Made by a program: the position numbers and the translations under genes. The notes below the pieces were generated by a model. That model worked only from the letters and a program-made list of their open reading frames with translations. It was not told the DNA's origin and searched no databases. Positions 47,521-56,915 of a DNA stretch of 64,000 nucleotides are shown here, piece by piece. The DNA is from Roseateles_E sp005503085 (lineage in GTDB: Bacteria; Pseudomonadota; Gammaproteobacteria; Burkholderiales; Burkholderiaceae_C), in the NCBI RefSeq assembly GCF_028462495.1, contig NZ_JAQOWX010000005.1:1-64000 (forward strand). The letters run 5' to 3'. Each line of letters begins with the position of its first letter. The first letter of the stretch is position 1.

Positions 47521-49375
47521 TGTCCAGGACGAGGGCCGAACGCGCCGCAAGGGTCAGGCTTTGCCCCAGTTCGTGGCGCTGGCCGCTCATCACGTCGATC
47601 CCATGGGCCGGAAGCCCCAGCACCTCGCCGAAGCGCCGCGTGTCCAATTGGGTCTCGCTGCCGTTCTTGTTCAGCACCAGCATCACGGTTTGCGTGCCCA
47701 GCTGGCGAAACAGCACATAGCAACCCTGCTCGGGCGTGTAGTGAATCAGCCGCCCGGCATGCACGGCTTGCGAGCTCTTGCGCCAGTTCAGCAGCCGGCG
47801 CAGCCAGTCCTGTGCCTGACGCTGCTGCGCGCTGAGTCCCTGGCCGCTGAAGCCGCTGACGCTGTCGCCCGCCCAGCCGCCGGGGAAGTCGGCCCGCACC
47901 ACGCCGTCGTCACGCTGCTTCGGGCTTTGCAGCAGCAGCTCGCTGCCGTAGAAGAACTGCGGGATGCGCCGCGTCACGGCCAGATAGGCCCAGGCCATCT
48001 TGGTCAGCGCCAGCTCGCCGTTGAGCAACGAATGCAGGCGCGGCGTGTCGTGGTTGCCCTCGAACAGCACCAGATTCGCCGGGTCCGGGTAGACGAAGTC
48101 ATGGGCCAGGGCCTCGTAGAGCTTGATCAGCCCGCCGCCCTGGTCCTCGGGTTCGCTGAGGCCGGCCAGCAGTGCCCCATGCAGCGGGAAGTCCATCATG
48201 CTGGGCGTCTGCGAGACATAGCCGTCGTGGTTTTTCTTGCCGCGCTGCCAGTAGGACACGATGGCCGAGTGCGGGCTCCATTCCTCGCCGACGATATTGA
48301 GCCGGGGGTATTCGCGCATCAGCCGGGCCGACCAGGCGGCCAGGAAGTCCTTGTCGGAATAGCTGTAGGTATCGGTGCGGATGCCGCTGAGCCCGGCGTA
48401 CTCGATCCACCACAAGCTCATCTGGGTCAGGTAGCTGGCCAGCAGCGGGTGGCGCTGGTTCAGGTCCGGCATCGTCGTGGTGAACCAGCCGTCGGTGAAG
48501 CGCTTGCGGTCGCTGGCGGCGGCGTAGGGGTCGAGCAGGCTGATGCGGGCGTGATGGGTCTCGGTATAGGCCGGCCATTGGTTGAGCCAGTCGGGGTCGG
48601 GCAGGTCGCGCATCCACCAGTGCTGGCCCCCGATGTGGTTGAGCACGATGTCCTGGATCACGCCCAGGCCCTTGGCGCGTGCCTCGGCGACCAGGCTGCG
48701 GTAGTCCGCATTGCTGCCGAAGCGCGGGTCGACCTGGTAGAAGTCGGTCGCGGCATAGCCGTGATAGCTGTAGGCGGCGCTGTTGTTCTCGCTCAGCGGG
48801 GTCGGCCAGAGCTGGGTGAAGCCCATGCCGGCGATGTAGTCCAGATGCTGGCGCAAGCCCTTCAGGTCACCGCCATGCCGACCGCCCGGTGATGCGCGGT
48901 CAAGCCCCTCCCGCATCCCCGCGCGGGCCGTCAGTCCAGGGTCGCCCTGGGCAAAGCGGTCCGGCACCACCAGATAGATCGCGTCCTTGGGCCCGAAGCC
49001 TTGGCGCTGGGCCGAGCCGGGCTCGCGGGCCTGCAGCAGATAGCGCTGCGTCAGCACGGTCTTGCCCTGAGCGTTGTCGAAGTGCAGTTCGAGCTCGCCG
49101 GCCCGGGCGGCCGCGTCCAGTTGCAGGTCGAGGAACAGGTAGTTGGGGCTGCTGACCCGGTGGACCTTGCGCAGGCTGACGCCGGCATAGGGCTGCAGCC
49201 TGGGGTTCAACTCGGCGATGCGCTCGCCATGCACCAGCAGCTGCAGGCCGGGTTCGGCCATGCCGACCCACCAGGACGGCGGCTCGATGCGGGAGAGGGT
49301 GTGGGCGAGGGCTGTGTTCATCAGAAGGCTGGCGCCGAGGGCGAGTGCGGCCAGAGTGCTTGCGAGGATGTTCAT
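47456..49375 (-). CDS. Exported GH13 neopullulanase/cyclomaltodextrinase-like enzyme
   Basis: 639 aa with a Sec signal (about residues 1-24). An N-terminal beta-sandwich (about 30-120), as in cyclomaltodextrinases and SusA-type neopullulanases, precedes the barrel. Catalytic residues are Asp335 (GIRTDTY), Glu364 (IVGEEWS) and Asp443 (FEGNHDT). It should hydrolyse maltodextrins, pullulan or cyclodextrins in the periplasm, feeding the TonB receptor/MalEFGK route. Its ATG overlaps the stop of the upstream GH13 gene. Its 3' end overlaps the FAD/Fe-S dehydrogenase tail by 65 bases. Confidence 0.9.
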   Translation of the reverse strand: MNILASTLAALALGASLLMNTALAHTLSRIEPPSWWVGMAEPGLQLLVHGERIAELNPRLQPYAGVSLRKVHRVSSPNYLFLDLQLDAAARAGELELHFDNAQGKTVLTQRYLLQAREPGSAQRQGFGPKDAIYLVVPDRFAQGDPGLTARAGMREGLDRASPGGRHGGDLKGLRQHLDYIAGMGFTQLWPTPLSENNSAAYSYHGYAATDFYQVDPRFGSNADYRSLVAEARAKGLGVIQDIVLNHIGGQHWWMRDLPDPDWLNQWPAYTETHHARISLLDPYAAASDRKRFTDGWFTTTMPDLNQRHPLLASYLTQMSLWWIEYAGLSGIRTDTYSYSDKDFLAAWSARLMREYPRLNIVGEEWSPHSAIVSYWQRGKKNHDGYVSQTPSMMDFPLHGALLAGLSEPEDQGGGLIKLYEALAHDFVYPDPANLVLFEGNHDTPRLHSLLNGELALTKMAWAYLAVTRRIPQFFYGSELLLQSPKQRDDGVVRADFPGGWAGDSVSGFSGQGLSAQQRQAQDWLRRLLNWRKSSQAVHAGRLIHYTPEQGCYVLFRQLGTQTVMLVLNKNGSETQLDTRRFGEVLGLPAHGIDVMSGQRHELGQSLTLAARSALVLDIRSSIAPAAAPHEQPRAARHP

Positions 49376-50922
49376 GGCTTGATGCGGTAGACGGCGACCG
49401 ATCGGGCCGGGATGGACGGCCGGCCCTGCGCATCGGCGCGCAGCCGCGTCTGTCCGCGAGGATAAACGGCCTGCAGCCTGGCCCGGGCCGGCAGGGTCAT
49501 GTGCGGCGTCGGCGCGGCCTGCGCGCCGTAGTTGATCACGACCAGGGTCTGCTCTCGCCCCAGCCGGCGCCGGAAGCTCAAGACCTGACCCTCGACCCGG
49601 GCGGCCTCGTAACTGCCGCGGGCGATGGCGGGCAGGGTGTTGCGCAGCCTCAGCATGGCTTTGTAGAAATTCAGCAGGGAGTCGGGGTCGGCAGCCTGGG
49701 CGGCGGCGTTGTGGCTGGCGGCATTCGGTGAGGTTTGGCGATAGGGCTCAGCGCGGCTGAATCCGCCATCGCTGCGCCAGCTCATCGGGCCGCGCAGCGG
49801 TTCGTCGCCGGGCAGGCCGGGGATGCCGGCCATGCCGATCTCCTCGCCGTAGTAGATGAAGGGGGTGCCGGGCATCAGCAGATAGCTGGCGGCGGCCAGC
49901 TTGTAGGCGGTCTCGTCGCCGGCCAGCTGATCCCAGATGCGCGCGCCGGCGAAGATGTCATGGTTGGCCAGCATGGTCGCCATGGTCGGCGGCGCCGTCC
50001 TGAAATAGTCGGCCACGGCCTGGATGGCGGCCGGCTCGCCGCGCGCGGCCTTGATGATCTGATGCTCCAGGCCGAAGGCGAAGGCGCTGCCGCAGATGGC
50101 CGGGTCGGCATAGGCCTGCGGATTGGCGGTGGCCTCGCAGACGACGTGGCGCTGGCGGTAGCGCTTGATCAGGTCCTGCAGCTGCTTGGTCAGGCGCCGG
50201 CTCTCGGGCTGGTCATTCCATTCGACGGCGTCGGTCTCGACCAGATGCGGCACGGCGTCGAGCCGGAAACCGTCCAGGCCGCGATTGAGCCAGAAACGCA
50301 GGCTGTTCAGGTGGTAGTCCCAGACCTGGGGATTGTTCAGATTGAAGTCCGGCATCGCGGGGCCGAAGGTGGCGAAATAGCTGCCGGTCGGCGTTGTGGT
50401 CCAGGGGTTCTGGCCCCAGATGTCCCAGCCGCTCGGGGACTCTTGCTGCCAGACAAACCAGTCGCGGTAGGGGCTGGCCGGGTTTTGCAGAGCCTGCTGG
50501 AACAGCGGGTGGGCGGCGGCGCTGTGGTTGATCACATAGTCGATGATGACGCCGATGCCGCGCCGGTGCGCTTGACGGAGGAACTCATCGAAATCGGCCA
50601 GACTGCCGTACTGCGGCTCCAGCGCGCGGAAATCGGTCGTCGCATAGCCGTGGTCGCGGTCGGCGCTGGCGGTGATGGGCATCAGCCAGATGCCTTTGAT
50701 GCCCAGGTCCTGCAGATAGTCCAGCCGCGCCGTCAGGCCACGCAGATCGCCGATGCCGTCGCCATCGCTGTCCTGGTAGCCGCGCACAAAGATCTCGATG
50801 AAGGCGCCATGCTGCCAGCCGGGTGCCAGCCGGCTGCCGGGGTCGCGGGCCGGCACCGGGCCGAGGTCGGCGGCGGCTGCGCTGCCGGCCATCGCAGCGG
50901 CCAGGATAAGGGTTTTGATCAT
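49372..50922 (-). CDS. Exported GH13 alpha-amylase / alpha-glucosidase
   Basis: 516 aa. A short signal peptide (cut near AAA at residue 18) is followed directly by the barrel, without the N-terminal sandwich of its neighbour. Catalytic residues are Asp222 (GFRLDAV), Glu263 (VVCEA) and Asp322 (LANHDI). The DSDGDGIGDLRGL segment is common in GH13 alpha-amylases and alpha-glucosidases that act on short oligosaccharides. It is first in a two-gene leftward operon, with a HexR-like site 11 bases before its ATG, and is divergent from pullulanase. Exact product specificity cannot be read. Confidence 0.9.
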   Translation of the reverse strand: MIKTLILAAAMAGSAAAADLGPVPARDPGSRLAPGWQHGAFIEIFVRGYQDSDGDGIGDLRGLTARLDYLQDLGIKGIWLMPITASADRDHGYATTDFRALEPQYGSLADFDEFLRQAHRRGIGVIIDYVINHSAAAHPLFQQALQNPASPYRDWFVWQQESPSGWDIWGQNPWTTTPTGSYFATFGPAMPDFNLNNPQVWDYHLNSLRFWLNRGLDGFRLDAVPHLVETDAVEWNDQPESRRLTKQLQDLIKRYRQRHVVCEATANPQAYADPAICGSAFAFGLEHQIIKAARGEPAAIQAVADYFRTAPPTMATMLANHDIFAGARIWDQLAGDETAYKLAAASYLLMPGTPFIYYGEEIGMAGIPGLPGDEPLRGPMSWRSDGGFSRAEPYRQTSPNAASHNAAAQAADPDSLLNFYKAMLRLRNTLPAIARGSYEAARVEGQVLSFRRRLGREQTLVVINYGAQAAPTPHMTLPARARLQAVYPRGQTRLRADAQGRPSIPARSVAVYRIKP

Positions 50923-50933
50923 TGTCTCGATGA

Positions 50934-50948
50934 TGTAGCTAAATTACT
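50934..50948. promoter_or_regulatory. HexR-like site upstream of the exported amylase operon
   Basis: TGTAGCTAAATTACT shares its first nine bases with the perfect palindrome at 6454 and keeps most of the right arm. Centre-to-centre it is 100 bp from the site at 51034. Confidence 0.55.
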
Positions 50949-51033
50949 TGTCTAGCGATTTGGTTTGGCGGCAGCATAGGTGAAACATCGATGGATTGGA
51001 AGTTGTTGGTGAAAGTCGCTAGTGGGTTGTTGA

Positions 51034-51048
51034 TGTAGTTTTGCTACT
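51034..51048. promoter_or_regulatory. pulA: HexR-like site immediately before the pullulanase gene
   Basis: TGTAGTTTTGCTACT ends nine bases before the first likely ATG of pullulanase and overlaps a possible extended -10 element (TGC TACTAT, 51043-51050). Repressor bound here would cover the promoter or the translation start. Confidence 0.55.
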
Positions 51049-51057
51049 ATTTTGAAA

Positions 51058-53823
51058 ATGAAATACAAGAAGCAAGCCATGGCCGCATGCGGCATCGGGA
51101 TGTGGGCGGGGATGCTGGCCTTGCTGGCCGGGGCCGCGCAGGCGGCCGACGACAGCGCCGAGCTGCGCGCGGCCTGTGATGCGCCGGGCTTCGAGCAGCT
51201 GCTCGTTGCGGCGCCGGCCATGGATGCGCGCGGCCATTGGTTGAACCGGCGCCTGCTGCTGTGGCCGGCGCTGACGGCCAGCGGGCGTTTCAAGCTCTAT
51301 CACTCGGCCGCCGGGCAGCTGGACGCGAGAGCCGGCCACCAGGTCAGCGGTTTCGATGGCGTGGTGCCGCTGACGCCGCGCTCGGCAGCCCTGCCGCCGG
51401 CGCTGGCCGGACGCTTCGGCCATCTGGGGCCGGGGCTGCTGCTGGCTGTGCCCGAATCTGCGGTGGCGCACCTGCCGGAGCTGCTGCGCGGCCAGATGCT
51501 GCTGGTTCAGGAGGACGAGCGGGGTCAGGTCTTGCAGGCAACCGGCCTGCAGGCCGCCGCGGCGTTGGACGATCTCTATGCCAGGGCCGAGTCCGTGCCG
51601 GATCTCGGGGTGAGCGTCGTCGCCGGCCGCCGCACCGGCTTCAAGCTCTGGGCGCCGACGGCCCGCGCGGTGCATCTCTGCCATTACGCCGGCGCCGCGG
51701 CGGCGGCGCAGCAGGCCCTGCCGATGCGGCGCGACGCCGCCACCGGCATCTGGTCGCTAAGCCTGCCCGCCGATCTGAGCGGCGGCTACTACAGCTATCT
51801 GGTCGAGACCCATGTGCGCGGCGTCGGCCGGCTGCGCAACCGGGTCACCGATCCCTACTCGCTCAGCCTGAGCGCCGACTCGCGCCGCAGCTATATCGCC
51901 GATCTGGCCGCGCCGGCCTTGAAGCCGCCGGGCTGGGATGCGCTGCAGCTGCCGGATCGCGTCAAGCGCAATACCGAGATGGTGATCTATGAGCTGCATG
52001 TGCGCGACTTCTCGATCAATGACGCCTCGGTGCCCGAAGCCCAGCGCGGCAAGTACCAGGCCTTCACCGTTGCCGGCTCGCTGGGCATGCAGCATCTGCG
52101 CGCGCTCAGCGAGGCCGGCCTGACCGATGTGCATCTGCTGCCGGTGTTCGATATCGCGACGATTCCCGAGACCGGCTGCGCCGTGCCCCAGGTGCCGGCG
52201 GCGGCGCCGGACAGCGAGGCCCAGCAGGCGGCGGTGATGGCACTGGCCGAGCGCGACTGCTTCAACTGGGGTTACGACCCCTTGCACTACAACGCCCCCG
52301 AAGGCAGCTATGCCAGCGATGCGATGGACGGCGCGCGCCGCATCGTCGAGCTGCGCCAGATGGTGCAGGCGCTGAGCGAAGCCGGTTTGAGAGTCGGCAT
52401 GGACGTGGTCTACAACCACACGGCCGCCGCCGGCCAGCATCAGAAATCGGTGCTGGACCGCATCGTGCCCGGCTACTACCAGCGCTACGACGCCCAGGGC
52501 CAGGTGGAGCGCTCGACCTGCTGCGACAACACCGCCACCGAGCACCGCATGATGGGCAAGCTGATGGAGGACTCGGTGCTGCTGTGGGCGCGCGAGTACA
52601 AAATGGCTTCGTTCCGCTTCGATCTGATGGGCCATCAGCCGCGCGTCGCGATGGAGCGGCTGCAGGCGCGGCTGCGGCGCGAGCTGGGCCGGCCGGTGCA
52701 GCTGATCGGCGAGGGCTGGAACTTCGGCGAGGTGGCAGATGGCCGGCGCTTTATCCAGGCCTCGCAGCTGTCGCTCAACGGCAGCGGCATCGCCACCTTC
52801 AGCGACCGGGCGCGCGACGCGCTGCGCGGCGGCGGCGCGGCCGACGGCGGCGAGGATCTGATACGCCGCCAGGGCTGGCTCAACGGCCTGCACCATGAAC
52901 CGAACGCGCTGGGCGGCGCGGCCACGCGCGAAGACTTGCTGCGTGCCGCCGACCTGGTCCGGGTCGGCCTGGCCGGCTCGCTGCGCGGCTATCAGCTGCA
53001 GACCTTTGGCGGCGAGCGCCGGCGCCTGGAACAGATCGACTACGCCGGCCAGCCGGCCGGCTATGCCTCGGCGCCGGGCGAGGTGGTCAACTACGCCGAC
53101 AACCATGACAACCAGACCCTGTTCGACATCAATGCGCTGAAGCTGCCGCAGCAGACCTCGCGCGAGGACCGGGCTCGCGTGCAGCTGCTGGGCATGGCCG
53201 TCACCGCCTTCAGCCAGGGCGTGCCTTACTTCCATGCCGGCATCGAGACCCTGCGTTCCAAGTCGCTGGACCGCAACAGCTACGACTCGGGCGACTGGTT
53301 CAACCGCCTGGACTGGTCGCTGAGCGACAACTATTTCGGCACCGGACTGCCGCCCAAGGCCGACAACGGCGCGAACTACGCGCTGCTGCGCCCGGTGCTG
53401 AACAACCCGCTGATCAAGCCCGAGCCGGCCCAGATCCGCTGGACCCGCGATGCCTTTCTGGACCTGCTGCGCATCCGCGCCAGTTCCAGCCTGTTCCGCC
53501 TGGCCACGGCGGCGGCGGTGCAGCAAAGGCTGCGTTTCCACAACACCGGGCCGCAGCAGAACCCGCTGCTGCTGGTGGGTGAGCTGGACGGCCGCGGCCT
53601 GGCCGGCGCCGGCTTCGAGCGGCTGATCTATTTCGTCAACACCGGCAGCACCGCTCAGACCCTGAGCCTGCCGGATGCGCGCGGTCTGGCCTACCGGCTG
53701 CATCCGGTGCATCTGGCACCGCAGGCCGCCGACACGAGGCCAGTCGAGCAAGCTGGCTTCGAGCCGGAAACCGGGCGCTTCACGGTGCCGGCGCGCACCG
53801 CCCTGGTCTATGTGCTGAATTGA
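51058..53823 (+). CDS. pulA: Exported pullulanase-type alpha-1,6-glucosidase
   Basis: 921 aa with a Sec signal ending near residue 30 (GAAQA). N-terminal beta-sandwich modules, including a CBM48-like one (about 190-290), lead into a GH13 barrel. The pullulanase signature appears as FNWGYDP at Phe402-Pro408, with Asp522 (FRFDLMGH), Glu552 (IGEGWNF) and Asp684 (ADNHDNQT) as catalytic residues. It cleaves the alpha-1,6 branches of starch, amylopectin or pullulan. There is no lipobox, so it is probably periplasmic or secreted rather than a lipoprotein like Klebsiella PulA. ATG 51058 lacks a ribosome-binding site; ATG 51079 is an alternative. Confidence 0.93.
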   Translation: MKYKKQAMAACGIGMWAGMLALLAGAAQAADDSAELRAACDAPGFEQLLVAAPAMDARGHWLNRRLLLWPALTASGRFKLYHSAAGQLDARAGHQVSGFDGVVPLTPRSAALPPALAGRFGHLGPGLLLAVPESAVAHLPELLRGQMLLVQEDERGQVLQATGLQAAAALDDLYARAESVPDLGVSVVAGRRTGFKLWAPTARAVHLCHYAGAAAAAQQALPMRRDAATGIWSLSLPADLSGGYYSYLVETHVRGVGRLRNRVTDPYSLSLSADSRRSYIADLAAPALKPPGWDALQLPDRVKRNTEMVIYELHVRDFSINDASVPEAQRGKYQAFTVAGSLGMQHLRALSEAGLTDVHLLPVFDIATIPETGCAVPQVPAAAPDSEAQQAAVMALAERDCFNWGYDPLHYNAPEGSYASDAMDGARRIVELRQMVQALSEAGLRVGMDVVYNHTAAAGQHQKSVLDRIVPGYYQRYDAQGQVERSTCCDNTATEHRMMGKLMEDSVLLWAREYKMASFRFDLMGHQPRVAMERLQARLRRELGRPVQLIGEGWNFGEVADGRRFIQASQLSLNGSGIATFSDRARDALRGGGAADGGEDLIRRQGWLNGLHHEPNALGGAATREDLLRAADLVRVGLAGSLRGYQLQTFGGERRRLEQIDYAGQPAGYASAPGEVVNYADNHDNQTLFDINALKLPQQTSREDRARVQLLGMAVTAFSQGVPYFHAGIETLRSKSLDRNSYDSGDWFNRLDWSLSDNYFGTGLPPKADNGANYALLRPVLNNPLIKPEPAQIRWTRDAFLDLLRIRASSSLFRLATAAAVQQRLRFHNTGPQQNPLLLVGELDGRGLAGAGFERLIYFVNTGSTAQTLSLPDARGLAYRLHPVHLAPQAADTRPVEQAGFEPETGRFTVPARTALVYVLN

Positions 53824-53941
53824 GGGCATCGGCACGGCTTTGCGCACTGGCGAGCCAGGGGTTTCGGTGCTAGCTTTGGAACAAGGGACGCACGGCGGTC
53901 GCAACAGGCTGGCCGGCGCCATGTTCGCAGGAGACAGCACC

Positions 53942-55105
53942 ATGAAACCCCTGGCCGTTCTCTGGCTCGCACTCGGGTTTGCTGCACTGACCGGTTGTGC
54001 CAGCGCGCCGCCCGCGCCGCAGCCGCAGCGCCTGTTTGACGATGCCTTGTTCGCGCCGGCGCCTGCCTCGCTGGGCGCCGAGGCCCTGTTCAAGCTCAGC
54101 CCCGAGATGCAACGCTATCTGGACCATGAGATCGCCCAGCAGGCCCGCCGCGAAGGCAGCCGCCAGGGCCTGATCGATGCGCTCTACAACAAGAGCAAGC
54201 TGCAGCTGGAGTACGACGCCAGCATCACCCGCAGTGCCGCCGAGGCTTTCGAGGCGCGCCGCGGCAACTGCCTGTCCCTGGTGCTGATGACCTCGGCATT
54301 CGCCAAGGCGCTGGGCCTGCCGGTGCGCTACCAAAGCGTCTACGTCGAGGAGTTGTGGAGCCGCAGCGGTGATCTCTATTTCCTCAGCGGCCACATCAAT
54401 CTGAGCCTGGGCCGGCCCGTCTACGAGCGCAGCGCGCGGACCTTCGAGGCCGAGCTGCTGGTCATCGACTTCCTGCCGGCCGACCAGCTGCGCGGCCAGC
54501 GCAGCCGTGTGATCGATGAGAGCACGGTGATCGCGATGTATATGAACAACCGCGCGGCCGAGCTGCTGCAGCAGGGCCGCACCGACGAGGCCTACTGGTG
54601 GGCGCGTGGCGCGATGACCCAGGATCCGCGCTTCATCGCCGCTTACAACACGCTGGGCGTGATCTACCGCCGCCATGGCCATGCCGAGCGGGCCGAGCAG
54701 GTGTTTCGCACCGTCCTGGCCGAGGAACCGGCCAATGCCCAGACCCTGTCCAATCTGATCCTGGTGCTGAAGGACAGGGGCCGGCGCGAGGAGGCCGAAC
54801 TGCTGAGCGCCAAGCTGCGCGACATCCAGCCCAATCCGCCGTTCAAGTACTTCGACGAGGGCGTGGTGGCCATGCGGGCCGGCGACTTCAAAGCCGCGAA
54901 GAAACTCTTCACCCGCGAGATCGAGCGCTCGGCCTATTTCCACGAGTTTCATTTCTGGCTGGCCCTGGCCAACTACGGCCTGGGCGAGCTCGGCGAAGCG
55001 CGCAAGCATCTGGCGCTGGCGCGCGACAACAGCGCCACCGTCAAGGACCGTCAGATGTATGCGGCTAAGCTGGAGAGCCTGCGCAATGTCAGACTGGTGC
55101 AGTAG
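53942..55105 (+). CDS. Lipoprotein with transglutaminase-like and TPR domains
   Basis: 387 aa. The lipobox LTGC (Cys19) predicts a lipoprotein. Residues about 85-190 resemble a transglutaminase/cysteine-peptidase-like core with Cys in RRGNCLSLVL and His in LSGHINLS. From about residue 200 there are three or four TPR repeats (AYNTLGVIYRRHGHAERAEQ). This architecture is widespread in gammaproteobacteria and betaproteobacteria but its function is unknown. AGGAGA precedes the ATG. It starts 118 bases after pullulanase on the same strand, and a role in the starch pathway is neither supported nor excluded. Confidence 0.8.
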   Translation: MKPLAVLWLALGFAALTGCASAPPAPQPQRLFDDALFAPAPASLGAEALFKLSPEMQRYLDHEIAQQARREGSRQGLIDALYNKSKLQLEYDASITRSAAEAFEARRGNCLSLVLMTSAFAKALGLPVRYQSVYVEELWSRSGDLYFLSGHINLSLGRPVYERSARTFEAELLVIDFLPADQLRGQRSRVIDESTVIAMYMNNRAAELLQQGRTDEAYWWARGAMTQDPRFIAAYNTLGVIYRRHGHAERAEQVFRTVLAEEPANAQTLSNLILVLKDRGRREEAELLSAKLRDIQPNPPFKYFDEGVVAMRAGDFKAAKKLFTREIERSAYFHEFHFWLALANYGLGELGEARKHLALARDNSATVKDRQMYAAKLESLRNVRLVQ

Positions 55106-55120
55106 CGGCCGAGGGCGTGG

Positions 55121-55456
55121 CTACAGCGGCGCGAGGCCGTGGCGGGCCCGCGCCCGCGCACAGGCCTCGTCGCCGATGCCCATCGGTGCGCGCAGGCCGA
55201 ACTCGCGGCAGGGGCCGGGCCGCCATTCGTAGATACCGCAGCTGGCCTTGATGCCCACCGTGCCGACCAGCGCCGCGCAGCGCGGCCGGGCATGATCGGT
55301 GCCGCGCATGCGGCTGAGGTTGGGGTTGAGATCCACCGCCAGCCCGTCGGGTACGCAGCCGCCCTCGCTTTGCAGCTCTTCGCGGGCGAAATCGACCCGG
55401 AAGCTGGCGCAGCAGGCGCCGCAGGCGATGCAGGGATTGGCGGGAGGCGCAGACAT
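55121..55456 (-). CDS. YkgJ-family cysteine cluster protein
   Basis: 111 aa small cytoplasmic protein. Cysteines are arranged as CIACGACC near the N-terminus, with further Cys in the middle (RCAAL) and at ASCGIYEWRPGPCREF, the signature of the UPF0153/YkgJ zinc- or iron-chelating family. Biochemical function is unknown in the family. It converges on the TPR lipoprotein gene and ends 15 bases after that stop. It starts nine bases past the end of the kinase-USP gene on the same strand, so it may be the tail of that operon. Confidence 0.85.
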   Translation of the reverse strand: MSAPPANPCIACGACCASFRVDFAREELQSEGGCVPDGLAVDLNPNLSRMRGTDHARPRCAALVGTVGIKASCGIYEWRPGPCREFGLRAPMGIGDEACARARARHGLAPL

Positions 55457-55465
55457 GGCCCGATT

Positions 55466-56911
55466 TTAGGAGGCGCGCACCACCGTCACGCTGCACTCCG
55501 CCTCGGCCACCACCTGGGCCGAGACGCTGCCCAGATAGCGGCGCAGCGCCGAGCTGCCGCTGGCCCCCATCACCAGATGGTCGACCCGGGCCTTGGCGGC
55601 GAACTCGATCAGGGCCTGGGCCGCATCGGGCGCCTCCAGCACATGGAAGGTCAATCGCCCATCCTCCAGCGCCAGCGCGCGGCTGATCGGGCGGGCCCAG
55701 TGCTTCAAGGCGATCAGCTGTTTGACATGCAGGCTCTGGCCGGCCTTGTCGGTCAGCTCGTCCATGCCGATGCGGGCCGTCTTCATCACGCTGACGCAGG
55801 CCAGCCGCGCACCCGGCTCGGCCTGCACCAGGCGCCGCACCGTCTCCTGCAACTGGGCCAGCAGGGCGGGGGTGGCGGCCTCGGTGTCGACCGCCGCCAT
55901 GATGATGGGACTGCGCGCCACCTGCTCGTCAACACTGGCCGCAGGCGAGGGCTCGGCGCCCAGCGCAAAAAACCAGCGCTTGAAGGTCTTGACCACCGAG
56001 CTGGTTTGCAGGCGCTCGGCGCGGCGTGTCAGCGCGATGCCCTCGGGTCGCTGCAGATCCAGCGCGAGCTGGGCCGCGCTCTGGTAGCGGCGCTCGGCCT
56101 TGACCTCCAGGCAGTGCAGGATCAGTTCCTGCAGCCAGGGCGGGATCTCGGCGCGCAGCGCGCGCGGCGGCACCGGATCGATGTACAGGCGCCGACGCAG
56201 GCCACGCACCGACGAGGGCTGGCCGAAGGGCCGCTCGCCGGTGGCCAGGTGGTAGAGCATCACGCCCAGCGCGAACAGATCGCTGCGCGGGTCGTTGCGG
56301 ACGAACTGCACCTGCTCGGGCGACATATAGGGGCCGGTGCCCATGGGCAGCTCGAACTCCTCTTCCAGCAGATCGGGCAGCTGGCTGTGGCGCGACAGGC
56401 CGAAATCCACCAGCACGGCCACGCCGTCCGGGCGGAACATGATGTTGCTGGGCTTGATGTCCAGATGCACCACATGCTGGCGGTGCAGGGCATGCAGGGC
56501 GGTGGCCACCTTGATGCCGATGTCCACCACCTCGTCCAGCGGCAGCGGTGCATCGTCCAGCCGTGGCCGCAGCGAGGGGCCGTCGATGCGCTCCATCACG
56601 ATATAGGCCTGGCGCGTCCAGTCGCCGCGTGCGATGTAACGCGGCACATGCGGGCCCTTCAATGCCGGCATCAGCATCTGCTCGACCTCGAAGCCGACGA
56701 TGGTGGCCGGGTCCTCGCCGCCCTTGATGCGTGGCAGCTTCATGATCAGCGGCAGGCCGTCGCCGGGCTCGACGCGGGTCACGGCCCAGAGATTGGCCAT
56801 GCCGCCCTGGTGCAGGTGCTCGTCCAGGCGGAAGCCATCGAGCACCAGCCCTGGCACCAGCGGGCCGGGCAGGGGCAGGTCTTGCGTGCTGTGGGGAGCG
56901 CCGTCGCTCAT
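55466..56911 (-). CDS. Serine/threonine kinase fused to a universal stress protein domain
   Basis: 481 aa. Residues about 25-295 form a Hanks-type kinase: ATP lysine Lys58 (LIMKLP), catalytic loop HLDIKPSN (Leu replaces the usual Arg of HRD) and metal motif DFGLS, with an APE-like MSPEQ. Residues about 330-481 form a UspA domain ending in the nucleotide motif GASGSS...GSVSAQVV. No membrane segment is seen, so the kinase is soluble. Such fusions are found in Burkholderiales, targets unknown. It lies four bases downstream of a metallophosphoesterase gene, a kinase and possible phosphatase pair. Confidence 0.9.
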   Translation of the reverse strand: MSDGAPHSTQDLPLPGPLVPGLVLDGFRLDEHLHQGGMANLWAVTRVEPGDGLPLIMKLPRIKGGEDPATIVGFEVEQMLMPALKGPHVPRYIARGDWTRQAYIVMERIDGPSLRPRLDDAPLPLDEVVDIGIKVATALHALHRQHVVHLDIKPSNIMFRPDGVAVLVDFGLSRHSQLPDLLEEEFELPMGTGPYMSPEQVQFVRNDPRSDLFALGVMLYHLATGERPFGQPSSVRGLRRRLYIDPVPPRALRAEIPPWLQELILHCLEVKAERRYQSAAQLALDLQRPEGIALTRRAERLQTSSVVKTFKRWFFALGAEPSPAASVDEQVARSPIIMAAVDTEAATPALLAQLQETVRRLVQAEPGARLACVSVMKTARIGMDELTDKAGQSLHVKQLIALKHWARPISRALALEDGRLTFHVLEAPDAAQALIEFAAKARVDHLVMGASGSSALRRYLGSVSAQVVAEAECSVTVVRAS

Positions 56912-56915
56912 CGGT

